A stretch of 64,000 nucleotides of DNA. Origin: an uncultured Ignavibacteria bacterium (GTDB taxonomy: Bacteria; Bacteroidota; Ignavibacteria; Tepidaquicellales; OLB5). The stretch is taken from contig CALMYL010000020.1 of NCBI GenBank assembly GCA_937873695.1, positions 124,001 through 188,000 on the forward strand. Direction: 5' to 3'. The translations under genes and the position numbers were made by a program. Positions 16,470-23,851 of the stretch are shown in pieces (the stretch's first letter is position 1; each line of letters starts with the position of its first letter). Under the pieces are notes generated by a model. It made no database searches and was not told the DNA's origin. It worked only from the letters and a program-made list of their open reading frames with translations.

Positions 16470-16808
16470 ATGAATCCCGAATATACACCAAATGAAAATA
16501 CAGAAGAAATAAACTGCTGGGCTTTTGTCGAGATCTTTGGACACACAAAGCTTTCAGGCCGCGTATCAACCAAAAAGCTTGGCGCCAACATCATGCTGCA
16601 AGTTGATGTACCTAAAGGCGAAACTGAATTTTCGCACAGCGAATTATTTAGCCCGGCATCAATATTCAGCATAAAGCCAACAACAGAAGAGTGGTGTAGA
16701 AAGTTCGCTGCATACCGCGTTAATCATGATGTACTTCCTTACATCCCGCAACAGCGGCAGATTCCCGAATCCACAACTTTTGAAACTGATATTGAAGAAG
16801 AATTATAA
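16470..16808 (+). CDS. Conserved-looking small phage protein
   Basis: 112 residues. The pattern 'WAFVEIFGHTKLSGRV' then 'MLQVDVP', 'SPASIFSIKPTTEEWCRK' recurs in small early proteins of many temperate phages, by my recollection of the pattern. Function unknown. Confidence 0.55.
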   Translation: MNPEYTPNENTEEINCWAFVEIFGHTKLSGRVSTKKLGANIMLQVDVPKGETEFSHSELFSPASIFSIKPTTEEWCRKFAAYRVNHDVLPYIPQQRQIPESTTFETDIEEEL

Positions 16809-16833
16809 ATCACACCTAAGAAAGGAAACAACA

Positions 16834-17175
16834 ATGCCAAAAATTAACGAACAATCGAAATACGATGCTTGCAGATTCATTGATGCAACGTTGAAAGCGG
16901 AAATTTCTGAACAGATAGAACTATTCTTTAATGCTTTAATGTATGGCCGCGAATATAAAATTGAGCATGGGTCTTTTGACCAGTACGATTACTGCAAGTA
17001 CAAGGCAAAACAGTTTTGCGGCAAGGGCGAAAAGATGCCCGTTGCTCTACACATTAATGAATTCCGCTTCTTGGGTAAATCAGTTACTGACTGCAAGCTT
17101 GTTGCGCTAAGGGCTTTTCTTGGCGACAGGCCATTTTATCCAACCTTTATTTACAAAGGCGAATTAGTTCCATAA
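16834..17175 (+). CDS. Small phage protein of unknown function
   Basis: 113 residues from ATG 16834, chosen for AAAGGAAA upstream; the open frame begins earlier and overlaps the previous gene. Cys-containing middle (YDYCKYKAKQFCGKG). No family recognised. Confidence 0.5.
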   Translation: MPKINEQSKYDACRFIDATLKAEISEQIELFFNALMYGREYKIEHGSFDQYDYCKYKAKQFCGKGEKMPVALHINEFRFLGKSVTDCKLVALRAFLGDRPFYPTFIYKGELVP

Positions 17176-17207
17176 TAATTTCAAAACCAATTAAAAGGAG
17201 GTACAAA

Positions 17208-17573
17208 TTGACAGACGGATTATTCCCAAACAAGGAACCCAACTACAAACCGCACCTGCGGCAGTCGGGCACAATAACCGACTTCAAGTCATTCGAGCAG
17301 TCACTGCAGGAGCTTCGCTTCTGTAAAAACAAACTTTCAGAGGTTCGCGTTAAGAAAGCTCGCGCAGCTTTAATTGCCACTAAACCGTTCCTGGAAGAAG
17401 AGCAGCTGCTTGAAAAGCAGGTGGAAGATATGCAGGGCAACATAGATGTATATCTCAACCAGAACATGGAAACACAGGCGGACCTTATAAACAACCTGCC
17501 TGATGTAAAGATCGAAGAAGTACATAAATTCAAAATTAAATTTACAAAGGAGAGTAAAAAGAATGCCGCTTAA
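17208..17573 (+). CDS. Coiled-coil phage protein upstream of the DUF3164 gene
   Basis: 121 residues from a TTG start with a strong AAAGGAGGT 7 bases upstream. Long helical middle (LQELRFCKNKLSEVRVKKAR, EEEQLLEKQVEDMQ). Overlaps the next gene by 11 bp. Position next to DUF3164 is where some Mu-like phages carry Gam-like proteins, but the sequence does not show that family. Confidence 0.55.
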   Translation: MTDGLFPNKEPNYKPHLRQSGTITDFKSFEQSLQELRFCKNKLSEVRVKKARAALIATKPFLEEEQLLEKQVEDMQGNIDVYLNQNMETQADLINNLPDVKIEEVHKFKIKFTKESKKNAA

Positions 17574-18177
17574 AGATAGTCAGGGTAACTGGATAAACCG
17601 AAACGGCCGGCCAATACCCGAAGCAAACGTCGATCCCATTGCAAAACGCAGGGATGATGCCGTCAGCAGAATGGTAACAAAAGCTTTAAAGCTTGAAGCT
17701 GAAATGCGGAAAGTTAAAGAAGAAATACTCGCGGAAGTAATGGCGTATATCGGTCACCTGCAGCAAGCGAACAGCATAAAGAAGCAGGCAACCAAAGGGA
17801 ACTACACGCTCAGCGACTACGCAAACCTGCAGCAGGTACAGGTCTCAATGAACAATATCATTGAATTTGATGAAAGGCTTAACCTGGCAAAGACACTGAT
17901 CGATAAATGCCTGATCAAATGGACCAAGCGCGGCAACCAGAACGTACGCGCTATAATTAATGATGCCTTTGATGTGGATAAAAAGGGTAACGTAAACAAA
18001 ATGCGCATTTTCGGTTTGATGGCATTACAGATAAATGACAAGGACTGGAAGCAGGCTATGGAGCTTATCCGTGCGAGCATGCAGGTATCTGATACAAGGC
18101 AGTACCTCAACATACGGACCCGGAAGAATAACTTCGATAAGTGGGATTTTATCAACCTCAACTTTTCAAGCTTATGA
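17563..18177 (+). CDS. DUF3164-family Mu-like phage protein
   Basis: 204 residues. Typical DUF3164 order: N-terminal DSQGNWINRNGRPIPEANVDP, helical middle, then FDERLNLAKTLIDKCLIKW, AIINDAFDVDKKGNVNKMRI, DKDWKQAMELIRASM. These proteins are common in the early region of Mu-like phages; function unknown. Start ATG 17563 overlaps the upstream gene. Confidence 0.8.
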   Translation: MPLKDSQGNWINRNGRPIPEANVDPIAKRRDDAVSRMVTKALKLEAEMRKVKEEILAEVMAYIGHLQQANSIKKQATKGNYTLSDYANLQQVQVSMNNIIEFDERLNLAKTLIDKCLIKWTKRGNQNVRAIINDAFDVDKKGNVNKMRIFGLMALQINDKDWKQAMELIRASMQVSDTRQYLNIRTRKNNFDKWDFINLNFSSL

Positions 18178-18275
18178 TCCGGCTCGTTCAAAAGCCGGTA
18201 ATATTACCGCAGGCAATATTATCGGCAATGCTTTTCATCCTGCTTGTAATTTCAATAATTAATTATCCATGGTGA
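18174..18275 (+). CDS. 33-residue membrane peptide
   Basis: Overlaps the DUF3164 stop (ATGA). MIRLVQKPVILP then a hydrophobic helix AILSAMLFILLVISIINYPW. The next gene begins one base after its stop. Function unknown. Confidence 0.4.
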   Translation: MIRLVQKPVILPQAILSAMLFILLVISIINYPW

Positions 18276-18276
18276 T

Positions 18277-18507
18277 ATGAAGAGCCTTAGATATTCGATA
18301 TACGTAGATATTACAGACAATGAATTTATATGGGATAGTATTTATGCTTTCAATGTAAAAGATGCCATCAAAACATTCAGGCTCATATACCACCAGCTTA
18401 GACAGATGACAGATGAAAAGCTTGAAGAACACATTTATCTAAACGAAGATAAACAACAGGCATTGTGGAAAGATTATCTTCCAACATGGCAAAGAAATAT
18501 TAAATAA
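18277..18507 (+). CDS. Small phage protein of unknown function
   Basis: 76 residues (YSIYVDITDNEFIWDSIYAF, LRQMTDEKLEEHIYL). No family recognised; part of the coupled early operon. Confidence 0.45.
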   Translation: MKSLRYSIYVDITDNEFIWDSIYAFNVKDAIKTFRLIYHQLRQMTDEKLEEHIYLNEDKQQALWKDYLPTWQRNIK

Positions 18508-18843
18508 TTGAATATGCAAACAAGTACTTTGAATCCAGGCAAGCGCAGAGTTAGAACCGGCTTCTACAGCGAGGTCACCCGTGATAATGCTTTTGGGTTA
18601 TCCATGGATTCACATCAGCCGCAGAAGCTCAGAGTATATGCCGCGCTTATTCATTCGGGCAAGCTCACACGCCACCAGCTGGCAGATAAGCTTTCAATTC
18701 CGCTGCACACCATCTGCGCAAGAGTGAAAGCCCTGATGGATGACGGACTTGTTATCGATACCGAAAAAACTATAATGAATTCAGTTACCAACACACCAAA
18801 CAACCTGGTTGAAGCGGTTGTAAAAGAACTAAGTCTATTCTGA
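18508..18843 (+). CDS. Winged-helix DNA-binding protein
   Basis: 111 residues (TTG 18508, or ATG two codons later). Residues 40-85 form a winged HTH: RVYAALIHSGKLTRHQLADK, LSIPLHTICARVKALMDDGL. It may regulate early or middle phage transcription. Its TGA stop lies inside the hairpin repeat 18837-18886. Confidence 0.6.
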   Translation: MNMQTSTLNPGKRRVRTGFYSEVTRDNAFGLSMDSHQPQKLRVYAALIHSGKLTRHQLADKLSIPLHTICARVKALMDDGLVIDTEKTIMNSVTNTPNNLVEAVVKELSLF

Positions 18844-18886
18844 GCGAAGCGCCTGCCTTATAGTGCAGCGCACGAGAAGGAAGAAT
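18837..18886. repeat. Covarying hairpin repeat supplying a stop codon
   Basis: Basal arms ATTCT/AGAAT, against ATCCT/AGGAT in the related copy at 15125-15174: a paired change. The stop of the winged-helix gene is within its 5' arm. Confidence 0.65.
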
Positions 18887-18896
18887 CTCAAAAGGT

Positions 18897-19076
18897 ATGC
18901 CGACATTGAAATTCAAAGTTAAAAGATATATTAAAACTAAATGCGTTAAATGTAACGAGGAAATCACTATGCTAATTAATACAGAAAAGACTACCGACAC
19001 CAGAGTAACTTATACGGCTACTTGCAAATGCGGTTTTAAAAATGAGTTTGGGAAAGGAAAATTTTTCTCATATTAA
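18897..19076 (+). CDS. 59-residue zinc-ribbon protein
   Basis: AAAGG just before ATG 18897. Two Cys pairs, CVKC (residues 16-19) and CKC (43-45), about 24 residues apart, with basic flanks (KFKVKRYIKTK): a small zinc ribbon. Function unknown. Confidence 0.5.
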   Translation: MPTLKFKVKRYIKTKCVKCNEEITMLINTEKTTDTRVTYTATCKCGFKNEFGKGKFFSY

Positions 19077-19078
19077 AA

Positions 19079-19371
19079 ATGCACTATCCCACTATCTCAC
19101 TATTTCGCTATTTAAATTTTCCCCGGGTTGCGGGTGAATTGACGGATGACTTGGGATCATCCGGGAACGCTTCCTCCCCATGCGGCAGCCGAGCCCGTAG
19201 CTTGGTATCCGACGGCTCCGCAAAAATCCCCCATCACGCGCACTTCGTGCGCCGGGGGCAGGCAGGGCAAAGGTGACCCGCGTAAATCATATACACCTAA
19301 GGAAGCGACCCAAAACAAATCCTGAACCCCGCGCAAGCGGGGAAAGGATCTTAAACTAAAAGGAGAATAAA
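19079..19371. other. GC-rich non-coding stretch with several hairpins
   Basis: No convincing gene. Contains GGATGA/TCATCC near 19142-19160, GCGCAC/GTGCGC near 19237-19251, and a covarying-family hairpin at 19319-19349 (outer arms ATCCT/AGGAT, inner CCCCGC/GCGGGG). It may be a structured RNA or stacked palindromic repeats. Confidence 0.4.
19319..19349. repeat. Covarying hairpin repeat with extended inner stem
   Basis: ATCCT/AGGAT outer arms and a perfect CCCCGC-GCAA-GCGGGG inner hairpin, 23 bp before the next start codon. Confidence 0.65.
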
Positions 19372-19563
19372 ATGACACAAACCAATCAGGAAGACTTCAT
19401 GGATTACGACGAAGATATTGATTTTTACGATGATGATGAAGATGAAGAAGAAATTTGCGGTTACCACTGCTTATGCTGTGGCAGTACAGTGGGTCCCGAT
19501 GAATGCGATGGCGAAGACTGCCCGCACTGTATGTCAAATGCTTTAGATGAAATATACTTCTAA
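19372..19563 (+). CDS. Small acidic cysteine-rich protein
   Basis: 63 residues with AAAGGAGAA upstream. Acidic first half (DDDEDEEE), then seven Cys between residues 29 and 53 (CGYHCLCCG, CDGEDCPHC): likely zinc-binding. Overlaps the next gene by one base. Function unknown. Confidence 0.5.
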   Translation: MTQTNQEDFMDYDEDIDFYDDDEDEEEICGYHCLCCGSTVGPDECDGEDCPHCMSNALDEIYF

Positions 19564-19781
19564 TGAACCAGCAAGCATGGGCACATAATAGGGCAATACC
19601 AAATGTTTACGGACCCGAAATGTTTATCGTAACACATGAAGATGGCAAAGCAACTCGCTGGTATGCCAACAATAAAAAGCACCTTGAATTACTATTAAGA
19701 CTTGAAACAAATTTGGGCTGGTGCCCAAAGGTAACACACATTGAAGCAGTCACTGATGAACAGTTAATACTTGAGTTCTAA
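19563..19781 (+). CDS. Small phage protein of unknown function
   Basis: 72 residues (MFIVTHEDGKATRWYANNKK, VTHIEAVTDEQLILEF). Overlaps both neighbours by one base. Confidence 0.45.
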   Translation: MNQQAWAHNRAIPNVYGPEMFIVTHEDGKATRWYANNKKHLELLLRLETNLGWCPKVTHIEAVTDEQLILEF

Positions 19782-20095
19782 TGCGCAAAAAATTCACCAA
19801 CACAACAACCGGCAGATTCTCACCAATACGGGTCAACCGGCTCGGACTCAATTCCGAAATACCCATCGGCAAATACCGCGGATGCCGTGTGCTGAGAATG
19901 ATTTGCTCACCCGGGGGTATGCCCCGCCGCGAGACTATGGAAGTTCTTTTAACACATCTCAAAAATGGCAGCTATGAGCTTACCAAACCGGCAATGGAAT
20001 TCTTTAAAGAAAAAACATCGGAGCTTATCAAACTCGAAAAATCCGGCAAGCTCCATACATTCAACAAACTACAAACTAAATTTAAGGATGAATAA
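19781..20095 (+). CDS. Small phage protein of unknown function
   Basis: 104 residues, basic, with a charged helical C-terminus (KEKTSELIKLEKSGKLHTFN). No family recognised. Directly precedes the DGR locus. Confidence 0.45.
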   Translation: MRKKFTNTTTGRFSPIRVNRLGLNSEIPIGKYRGCRVLRMICSPGGMPRRETMEVLLTHLKNGSYELTKPAMEFFKEKTSELIKLEKSGKLHTFNKLQTKFKDE

Positions 20096-20123
20096 TCCAA
20101 CAAACCAAAGAAAGGAATTAACC

Positions 20124-20516
20124 ATGAAACAAACCGAGGCAAACAGGGTAAAATTTGATTACCCGGCTGCATTGAATCTTTACACTGAGTTCTGTAAAGA
20201 GAATAATTTGGAAGTAAATCTTCCATATGCAGAACCCGCAACGGAAGATGAAATGAACACCAACGCATTTGTGATGGTGAAAAACATCAAGCTTATTGGC
20301 AACAAAGGAGTTGTACCTAATTCCATCAATGCCAACGAGTGGAAATATTACCCATGGTTCAAAATCAACAATTCGGGCTCCGGCTTGTCGTACGACGACT
20401 ACGATCGCTGGTATACGTATTCGAATGTGCCGGCTCGCCTTTGCAGTTTGGATTCTGATAATGTAGAATCAGATGCAAATAAGTTTCAGCCAATTTACGA
20501 TATTTTACAAAGTTAA
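20124..20516 (+). CDS. DGR target protein 2
   Basis: 130 residues from ATG 20124, chosen for AAAGGAAT upstream. Shares EWKYYPWFKINNSGSGLSYD and the VPARLC end of the variable module with targets 1 and 3. Residues about 83-108 are encoded by the variable repeat closest to the template (10 changes, all at template adenines). The tail after the repeat (SLDSDNVESDANKF) differs from targets 1 and 3. No signal peptide. Ligand unknown. Confidence 0.8.
   Translation: MKQTEANRVKFDYPAALNLYTEFCKENNLEVNLPYAEPATEDEMNTNAFVMVKNIKLIGNKGVVPNSINANEWKYYPWFKINNSGSGLSYDDYDRWYTYSNVPARLCSLDSDNVESDANKFQPIYDILQS
20372..20446 (+). repeat. DGR variable repeat of target 2
   Basis: Aligns to the full template 21026-21100. 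Ten differences, all at template adenines (21029, 36, 48, 60, 61, 66, 72, 86, 91, 95). Confidence 0.92.
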
Positions 20517-20528
20517 ATCTAAACAAAC

Positions 20529-20990
20529 ATGAAAAAGAAATCAAAGAAGTTTCTGCAGTTGTGCAAAAAGTACAACGTAAACCCTGATGAAGTCAGGGAA
20601 GTTTTAAGCGTCAAGCAGGCATTCAAATTACTCAATCTTGATCTGTTTAAAATGCCTGGCGTTTCAAAAATACCAAAGAGATTCAGACTTTGGCTGGAGT
20701 GGCTGTACAAAATGGCGGTTGTTACTGAGGCATTCAATACGGACGAAAACGGAAAGCTTTGGATTCCGAATTACAATGATTCCAGTGAATATAAATATGA
20801 AATATGGTGGGATGTAAAGGCTGATAAGAAACACCCTTCGGGCTCCGGCTTGTCGTACGACGTCTTCGTTTGCTGGGTTACGGCTTCGGATGTGCCGGCT
20901 CGCCTTTGCTTTAAAAATCGGGACACGGCGATTTTTGTAGGCAAGCATTTTGCCAAAGAATTCAAGTTCGTTCAACTTCATTTTGAATAA
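20529..20990 (+). CDS. DGR target protein 3
   Basis: 153 residues. Basic N-terminus (KKKSKKFLQLCKKYNVNP), a middle region absent from target 2, then NDSSEYKYEIWWDV, SGSGLSYDVF and VPARLCFKN. Residues 103-127 are variable. It is the target nearest the template, 36 bp upstream. No signal peptide or membrane helix. Starts 12 bp after target 2. Confidence 0.8.
   Translation: MKKKSKKFLQLCKKYNVNPDEVREVLSVKQAFKLLNLDLFKMPGVSKIPKRFRLWLEWLYKMAVVTEAFNTDENGKLWIPNYNDSSEYKYEIWWDVKADKKHPSGSGLSYDVFVCWVTASDVPARLCFKNRDTAIFVGKHFAKEFKFVQLHFE
20836..20909 (+). repeat. DGR variable repeat of target 3
   Basis: Aligns to template 21025-21098. Sixteen differences, all at template adenines, including two double changes (21066-67 and 21072-73) in AAT codons. 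Confidence 0.92.
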
Positions 20991-21025
20991 TATTTAAGGT
21001 TGTGCTCTCAAGATAGCTGTAGCGC

Positions 21026-21100
21026 TTCAGGCTCCAGCTTGTCGTACAACGACTACGATAACTGGAATACGAATTCGAATGTGCCAGCTCACCTATGCAG
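21026..21100 (+). repeat. DGR template repeat (TR), with 107-bp spacer to the RT
   Basis: 75 bp between target 3 and the reverse transcriptase, same strand. In the target frame it encodes SYNDYDNWNTNSNVPA: five Asn codons (AAC/AAT), the codon class that lets adenine mutagenesis reach many residues. Six adenines are changed the same way in all three variable repeats (29, 36, 48 near the 5' end; 86, 91, 95 near the 3' end), which suggests fixed homing or recognition segments. Eleven adenines between them vary. The spacer 21101-21207 probably belongs to the template RNA, as in Bordetella phage DGR; this is inference. Confidence 0.93.
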
Positions 21101-21207
21101 AAGTAAACAAAAGAGCAAACCCTGCCCGCATGGCAAAAGATTACGCTTCAAAAAACAAGGGCACCGGTACCGCAAGGGAACGTGACCTTGAGACCAAGCA
21201 AAGCAAA

Positions 21208-22161
21208 ATGAAAACAAGAAATAACTTATACAATCAGATCTGCAGTATTGAAAACCTGAACCTGGCCGATGATAAAGCCAGGAAAGGAAAGGTATACCAA
21301 TACGGGATAAAACAGCATGATAAACATAGGGAATCAAATATTTTACTCCTGCGTGAAATGCTGTTAAATAAAACCTATCGCACTTCTGCATATAAGAAGT
21401 TTACAATCCACGATCCCAAAGAACGTGAGATATTCTGCTTGCCGTATTTTCCTGATAGAATTATCCACCACGCCATTATGAATATACTTGAACCGGTATT
21501 TGTTTCAGTATTTACAGCGGATACATATAGCTGCATAAAAGGTAAAGGTATTCACGGCGCACTTCGGGCCATCAAAAAGGCATTGCTTGATAAAACAGGT
21601 ACCCGGTACTGCTTAAAGCTTGATATAAAGAAATTTTATCCAAGCATTGATCACGCGATACTGAAAGCATTACTGCGGAAAATCATTAAGGATTCAGATC
21701 TCCTGATGCTGCTTGATGAAATAATAGACAGCGCAGATGGTGTGCCGATTGGCAATTACTTAAGCCAGTATTTCGCAAATTTTTATATGGCTTATTTTGA
21801 CCACTGGATCAAAGAAGTTAAGCGGGTTAAATATTATTTCCGGTATGCTGATGATCTTGTAATATTTTCCGGTGATAAAGAAAGTCTGCATAAGCTTCTG
21901 GTTGAAATCCGCGAATACCTGGGCGATCATTTGAAGCTTACAGCAAAAGATAATTATCAGATATTTCCGGTTGATGCCAGAGGTTTGGATTTTGTTGGTT
22001 ACAGATTTTACCATACACACATTCTTTTAAGGAAACGCATAAAGCAAAGATTTATTAAAATGCTTAAGTACCGCAAGAACGATAAATCAATAGCATCATA
22101 TAAAGGCTGGATTCAGCATTGCAACGGGAAACATTTATTAAAAAAACTATTACATGAATGA
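21208..22161 (+). CDS. DGR reverse transcriptase
   Basis: 317 residues from ATG 21208 (MKTRNNLYNQICSIENL), which matches the usual N-terminus of DGR enzymes. An upstream in-frame ATG at 21079 lies inside the template repeat and is unlikely. Catalytic LKLDIKKFYPSID (136-148, D139) and YADD (213-216). The IGNYLSQ motif (181-187) is the DGR form of motif 4. It copies template RNA with errors at adenines, giving cDNA that replaces variable repeats. No typical Avd accessory gene is visible nearby; the next gene may serve instead. Confidence 0.93.
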   Translation: MKTRNNLYNQICSIENLNLADDKARKGKVYQYGIKQHDKHRESNILLLREMLLNKTYRTSAYKKFTIHDPKEREIFCLPYFPDRIIHHAIMNILEPVFVSVFTADTYSCIKGKGIHGALRAIKKALLDKTGTRYCLKLDIKKFYPSIDHAILKALLRKIIKDSDLLMLLDEIIDSADGVPIGNYLSQYFANFYMAYFDHWIKEVKRVKYYFRYADDLVIFSGDKESLHKLLVEIREYLGDHLKLTAKDNYQIFPVDARGLDFVGYRFYHTHILLRKRIKQRFIKMLKYRKNDKSIASYKGWIQHCNGKHLLKKLLHE

Positions 22162-22457
22162 GAACTTTTAAAGATTTCGGCATCAAAGCAGAGGCTGCAA
22201 GTTTCGTCGGTGACAAGATAAAAATAACAAGGATCCTGAATAAAGAAATAACCGTATATGCATACAAAATTGAAGACTCAAAATTTGGTGAAGATAAGAA
22301 AAGATTGTGCCTGCAGATTGAATTTGATAATGAAAAGCGCATTGTATTCACCGGTTCCGTTGTGTTAATGAACATGATTAAATCTGTACCCAAAGATGAT
22401 GGCTTCCCATTTAAAACAATAATTATCAAGACAGATGAAAGATATGAATTCAGTTGA
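22158..22457 (+). CDS. Small beta-rich protein coupled to the DGR reverse transcriptase
   Basis: 99 residues, overlapping the RT stop by 4 bp. Alternating strands (KIKITRILNKEITVYAYKIE, RLCLQIEFDNEKRIVFTGS, TIIIKTDERYEF) suggest a small OB-like fold. Tight coupling makes it a candidate DGR accessory or nucleic-acid-binding partner, but it is not an Avd-type four-helix bundle. Function inferred from context only. Confidence 0.6.
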   Translation: MRTFKDFGIKAEAASFVGDKIKITRILNKEITVYAYKIEDSKFGEDKKRLCLQIEFDNEKRIVFTGSVVLMNMIKSVPKDDGFPFKTIIIKTDERYEFS

Positions 22458-22665
22458 TCTCAAACCTGCCGCCGGGCTGTATATCGTTTGGCGAATTCGT
22501 GGATACATCACACTTGGTTACGTAAAGGCTGTAACCCTGGCAGGCAATTGTTATGTCGATTATCCCGGTATAGAGGGTACCATAAAAGCCCATCAAATAA
22601 TTGATGTGGTACGCACATATGAAGATTACAAAGAAAATGAAAAAGCAGGTAAATACAGATTATGA
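22435..22665 (+). CDS. Small phage protein of unknown function
   Basis: 76 residues (AGLYIVWRIRGYITLGYVKA, IDVVRTYEDYKENEK), overlapping the previous gene by 23 bp and the next by 4 bp. No family recognised. Confidence 0.45.
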   Translation: MKDMNSVDLKPAAGLYIVWRIRGYITLGYVKAVTLAGNCYVDYPGIEGTIKAHQIIDVVRTYEDYKENEKAGKYRL

Positions 22666-23093
22666 ACCTCATCCAAAATCCAATAACACCACAGCAGCGC
22701 GGCATGATCTTCGGACTTGCCAAAGACTGCAAGCTTTCAAACGACCAGCTGCACGACCTTATGCCCTCGTGGTCAGGCGCGCACTCTCTCAAACAAAATG
22801 CCTGCACAAAAGCCCAGGCAGATAAGATCATCGAAGCATTAAAAGCAATGAAAGATAACACCGTAGACGGCGTGGCTTGCCCGCCGCAGTCGCGGGTCTC
22901 CACCGGCAATATCGGCAAACCCGGATTCATCACACAAAATCAATACACCGCCATTAACAAAATATGCGCTGCCAAAAAGTGGAATATCGAACATCTCAAC
23001 AACTTCATCAAGCATACAACTGGCACGCTTACAGCGGATGAACTCACCATGAAAGAGGCTTCCGCCGTTATCACCGGCTTAAAAAAAATATAA
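22662..23093 (+). CDS. GemA-like (Mu gp16 / DUF1018) protein
   Basis: 143 residues. ITPQQRGMIFGLAKDCKLSN and SLKQNACTKAQADKIIEALK match the GemA layout: 'iTp.Q...I..l.....l' then 'S...lt..qa..ii..L'. A related helical unit appears again in the C-terminal half (ITQNQYTAINKICAAKKW). In Mu GemA is an early protein affecting host gene expression and DNA topology. It ends the early operon. Confidence 0.65.
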   Translation: MNLIQNPITPQQRGMIFGLAKDCKLSNDQLHDLMPSWSGAHSLKQNACTKAQADKIIEALKAMKDNTVDGVACPPQSRVSTGNIGKPGFITQNQYTAINKICAAKKWNIEHLNNFIKHTTGTLTADELTMKEASAVITGLKKI

Positions 23094-23135
23094 AAACAAG
23101 CTAACATTTTTTGGTAAACTTTAATATATTGTTCT

Positions 23136-23357
23136 ATGACACTTGACGCAAACACAGAGCGTGTAATCAAAGAAGCAGAAGGGCTGGGTATTGCCGATGA
23201 AATAAAGATCAGAGATCTCCGCATACGGTGCGCATTCAGATCGATGCGCACCAACGGCATGAAATATGAAGATGCATTATATAAATGTCATCTCCAGTTC
23301 TGCCTCTCAGAAGAACGGATCAGATCTATAACTAAAGGTATTACAGTTAAATCATAA
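23136..23357 (+). CDS. Small protein before the terminase genes, Mor-like position
   Basis: 73 residues. The C-terminal half (KYEDALYKCHLQFCLSEERI) could be a helix-turn-helix like that at the end of Mor-type activators. In Mu, mor follows gemA, as here. Overlaps the next gene by one base. Assignment tentative. Confidence 0.4.
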   Translation: MTLDANTERVIKEAEGLGIADEIKIRDLRIRCAFRSMRTNGMKYEDALYKCHLQFCLSEERIRSITKGITVKS

Positions 23358-23851
23358 TGGCAGATAAAAAGAAAGAATCAATTAAACAGCTAAAGCCATA
23401 CATCAAAAAATTGTATGTTGAAGATTGCTGGGATGTACCCGGCATAGCTGCCGCATTGAATCGTAATGCCAAAACAATCTACAACTGGGTCAAAGCTGAA
23501 AATTGGGACCAACTCCGCGAAGAGCTTAATAAAAAATCCGCTAAAACCCCGGAGATACTTCTCAAAGCTTTGGAAGAGCAGATCGAAAAACTCAGCGAAG
23601 CAGGCGGAGTTGACGCCATCTCAAAAGTTGCTGATAGTATTTCCAAAATTTCCAAAACAATAAAATCACTCTACAAAGATCAGGATAGGCTTGGCTCTAT
23701 TCTTTTTGTCATTGCTGATATTGGCAAGTTCATAAAGGAAGAAGCCCGCACCGGCATACTGCCCGAGGACTTCTTCGGCAATTTGCGCACACTGCTTGAC
23801 CGCTACATGATTTACGCACTCAAAACTTACTCGCCGGGGATAAAGCAATAA
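23357..23851 (+). CDS. Terminase small subunit-like protein (Mu gp27 position)
   Basis: 164 residues. N-terminal HTH (CWDVPGIAAALNRNAKTIYN followed by WVKAENW), as in small terminases and Mu gp27-type proteins, then a long helical region for oligomerisation (KVADSISKISKTIKSLYKDQ). It would recognise phage DNA for packaging. Overlaps the large-subunit gene by one base. Confidence 0.7.
   Translation: MADKKKESIKQLKPYIKKLYVEDCWDVPGIAAALNRNAKTIYNWVKAENWDQLREELNKKSAKTPEILLKALEEQIEKLSEAGGVDAISKVADSISKISKTIKSLYKDQDRLGSILFVIADIGKFIKEEARTGILPEDFFGNLRTLLDRYMIYALKTYSPGIKQ

Noticed and set aside
19079-19276. Plus-strand frame over the GC-rich hairpin region
   Set aside because: Sequence is made of palindromes, with no ribosome site or protein-like composition.
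21079-21207. N-terminal extension of the reverse transcriptase to an ATG at 21079
   Set aside because: That ATG is inside the template repeat. The ATG at 21208 gives the usual DGR RT N-terminus.
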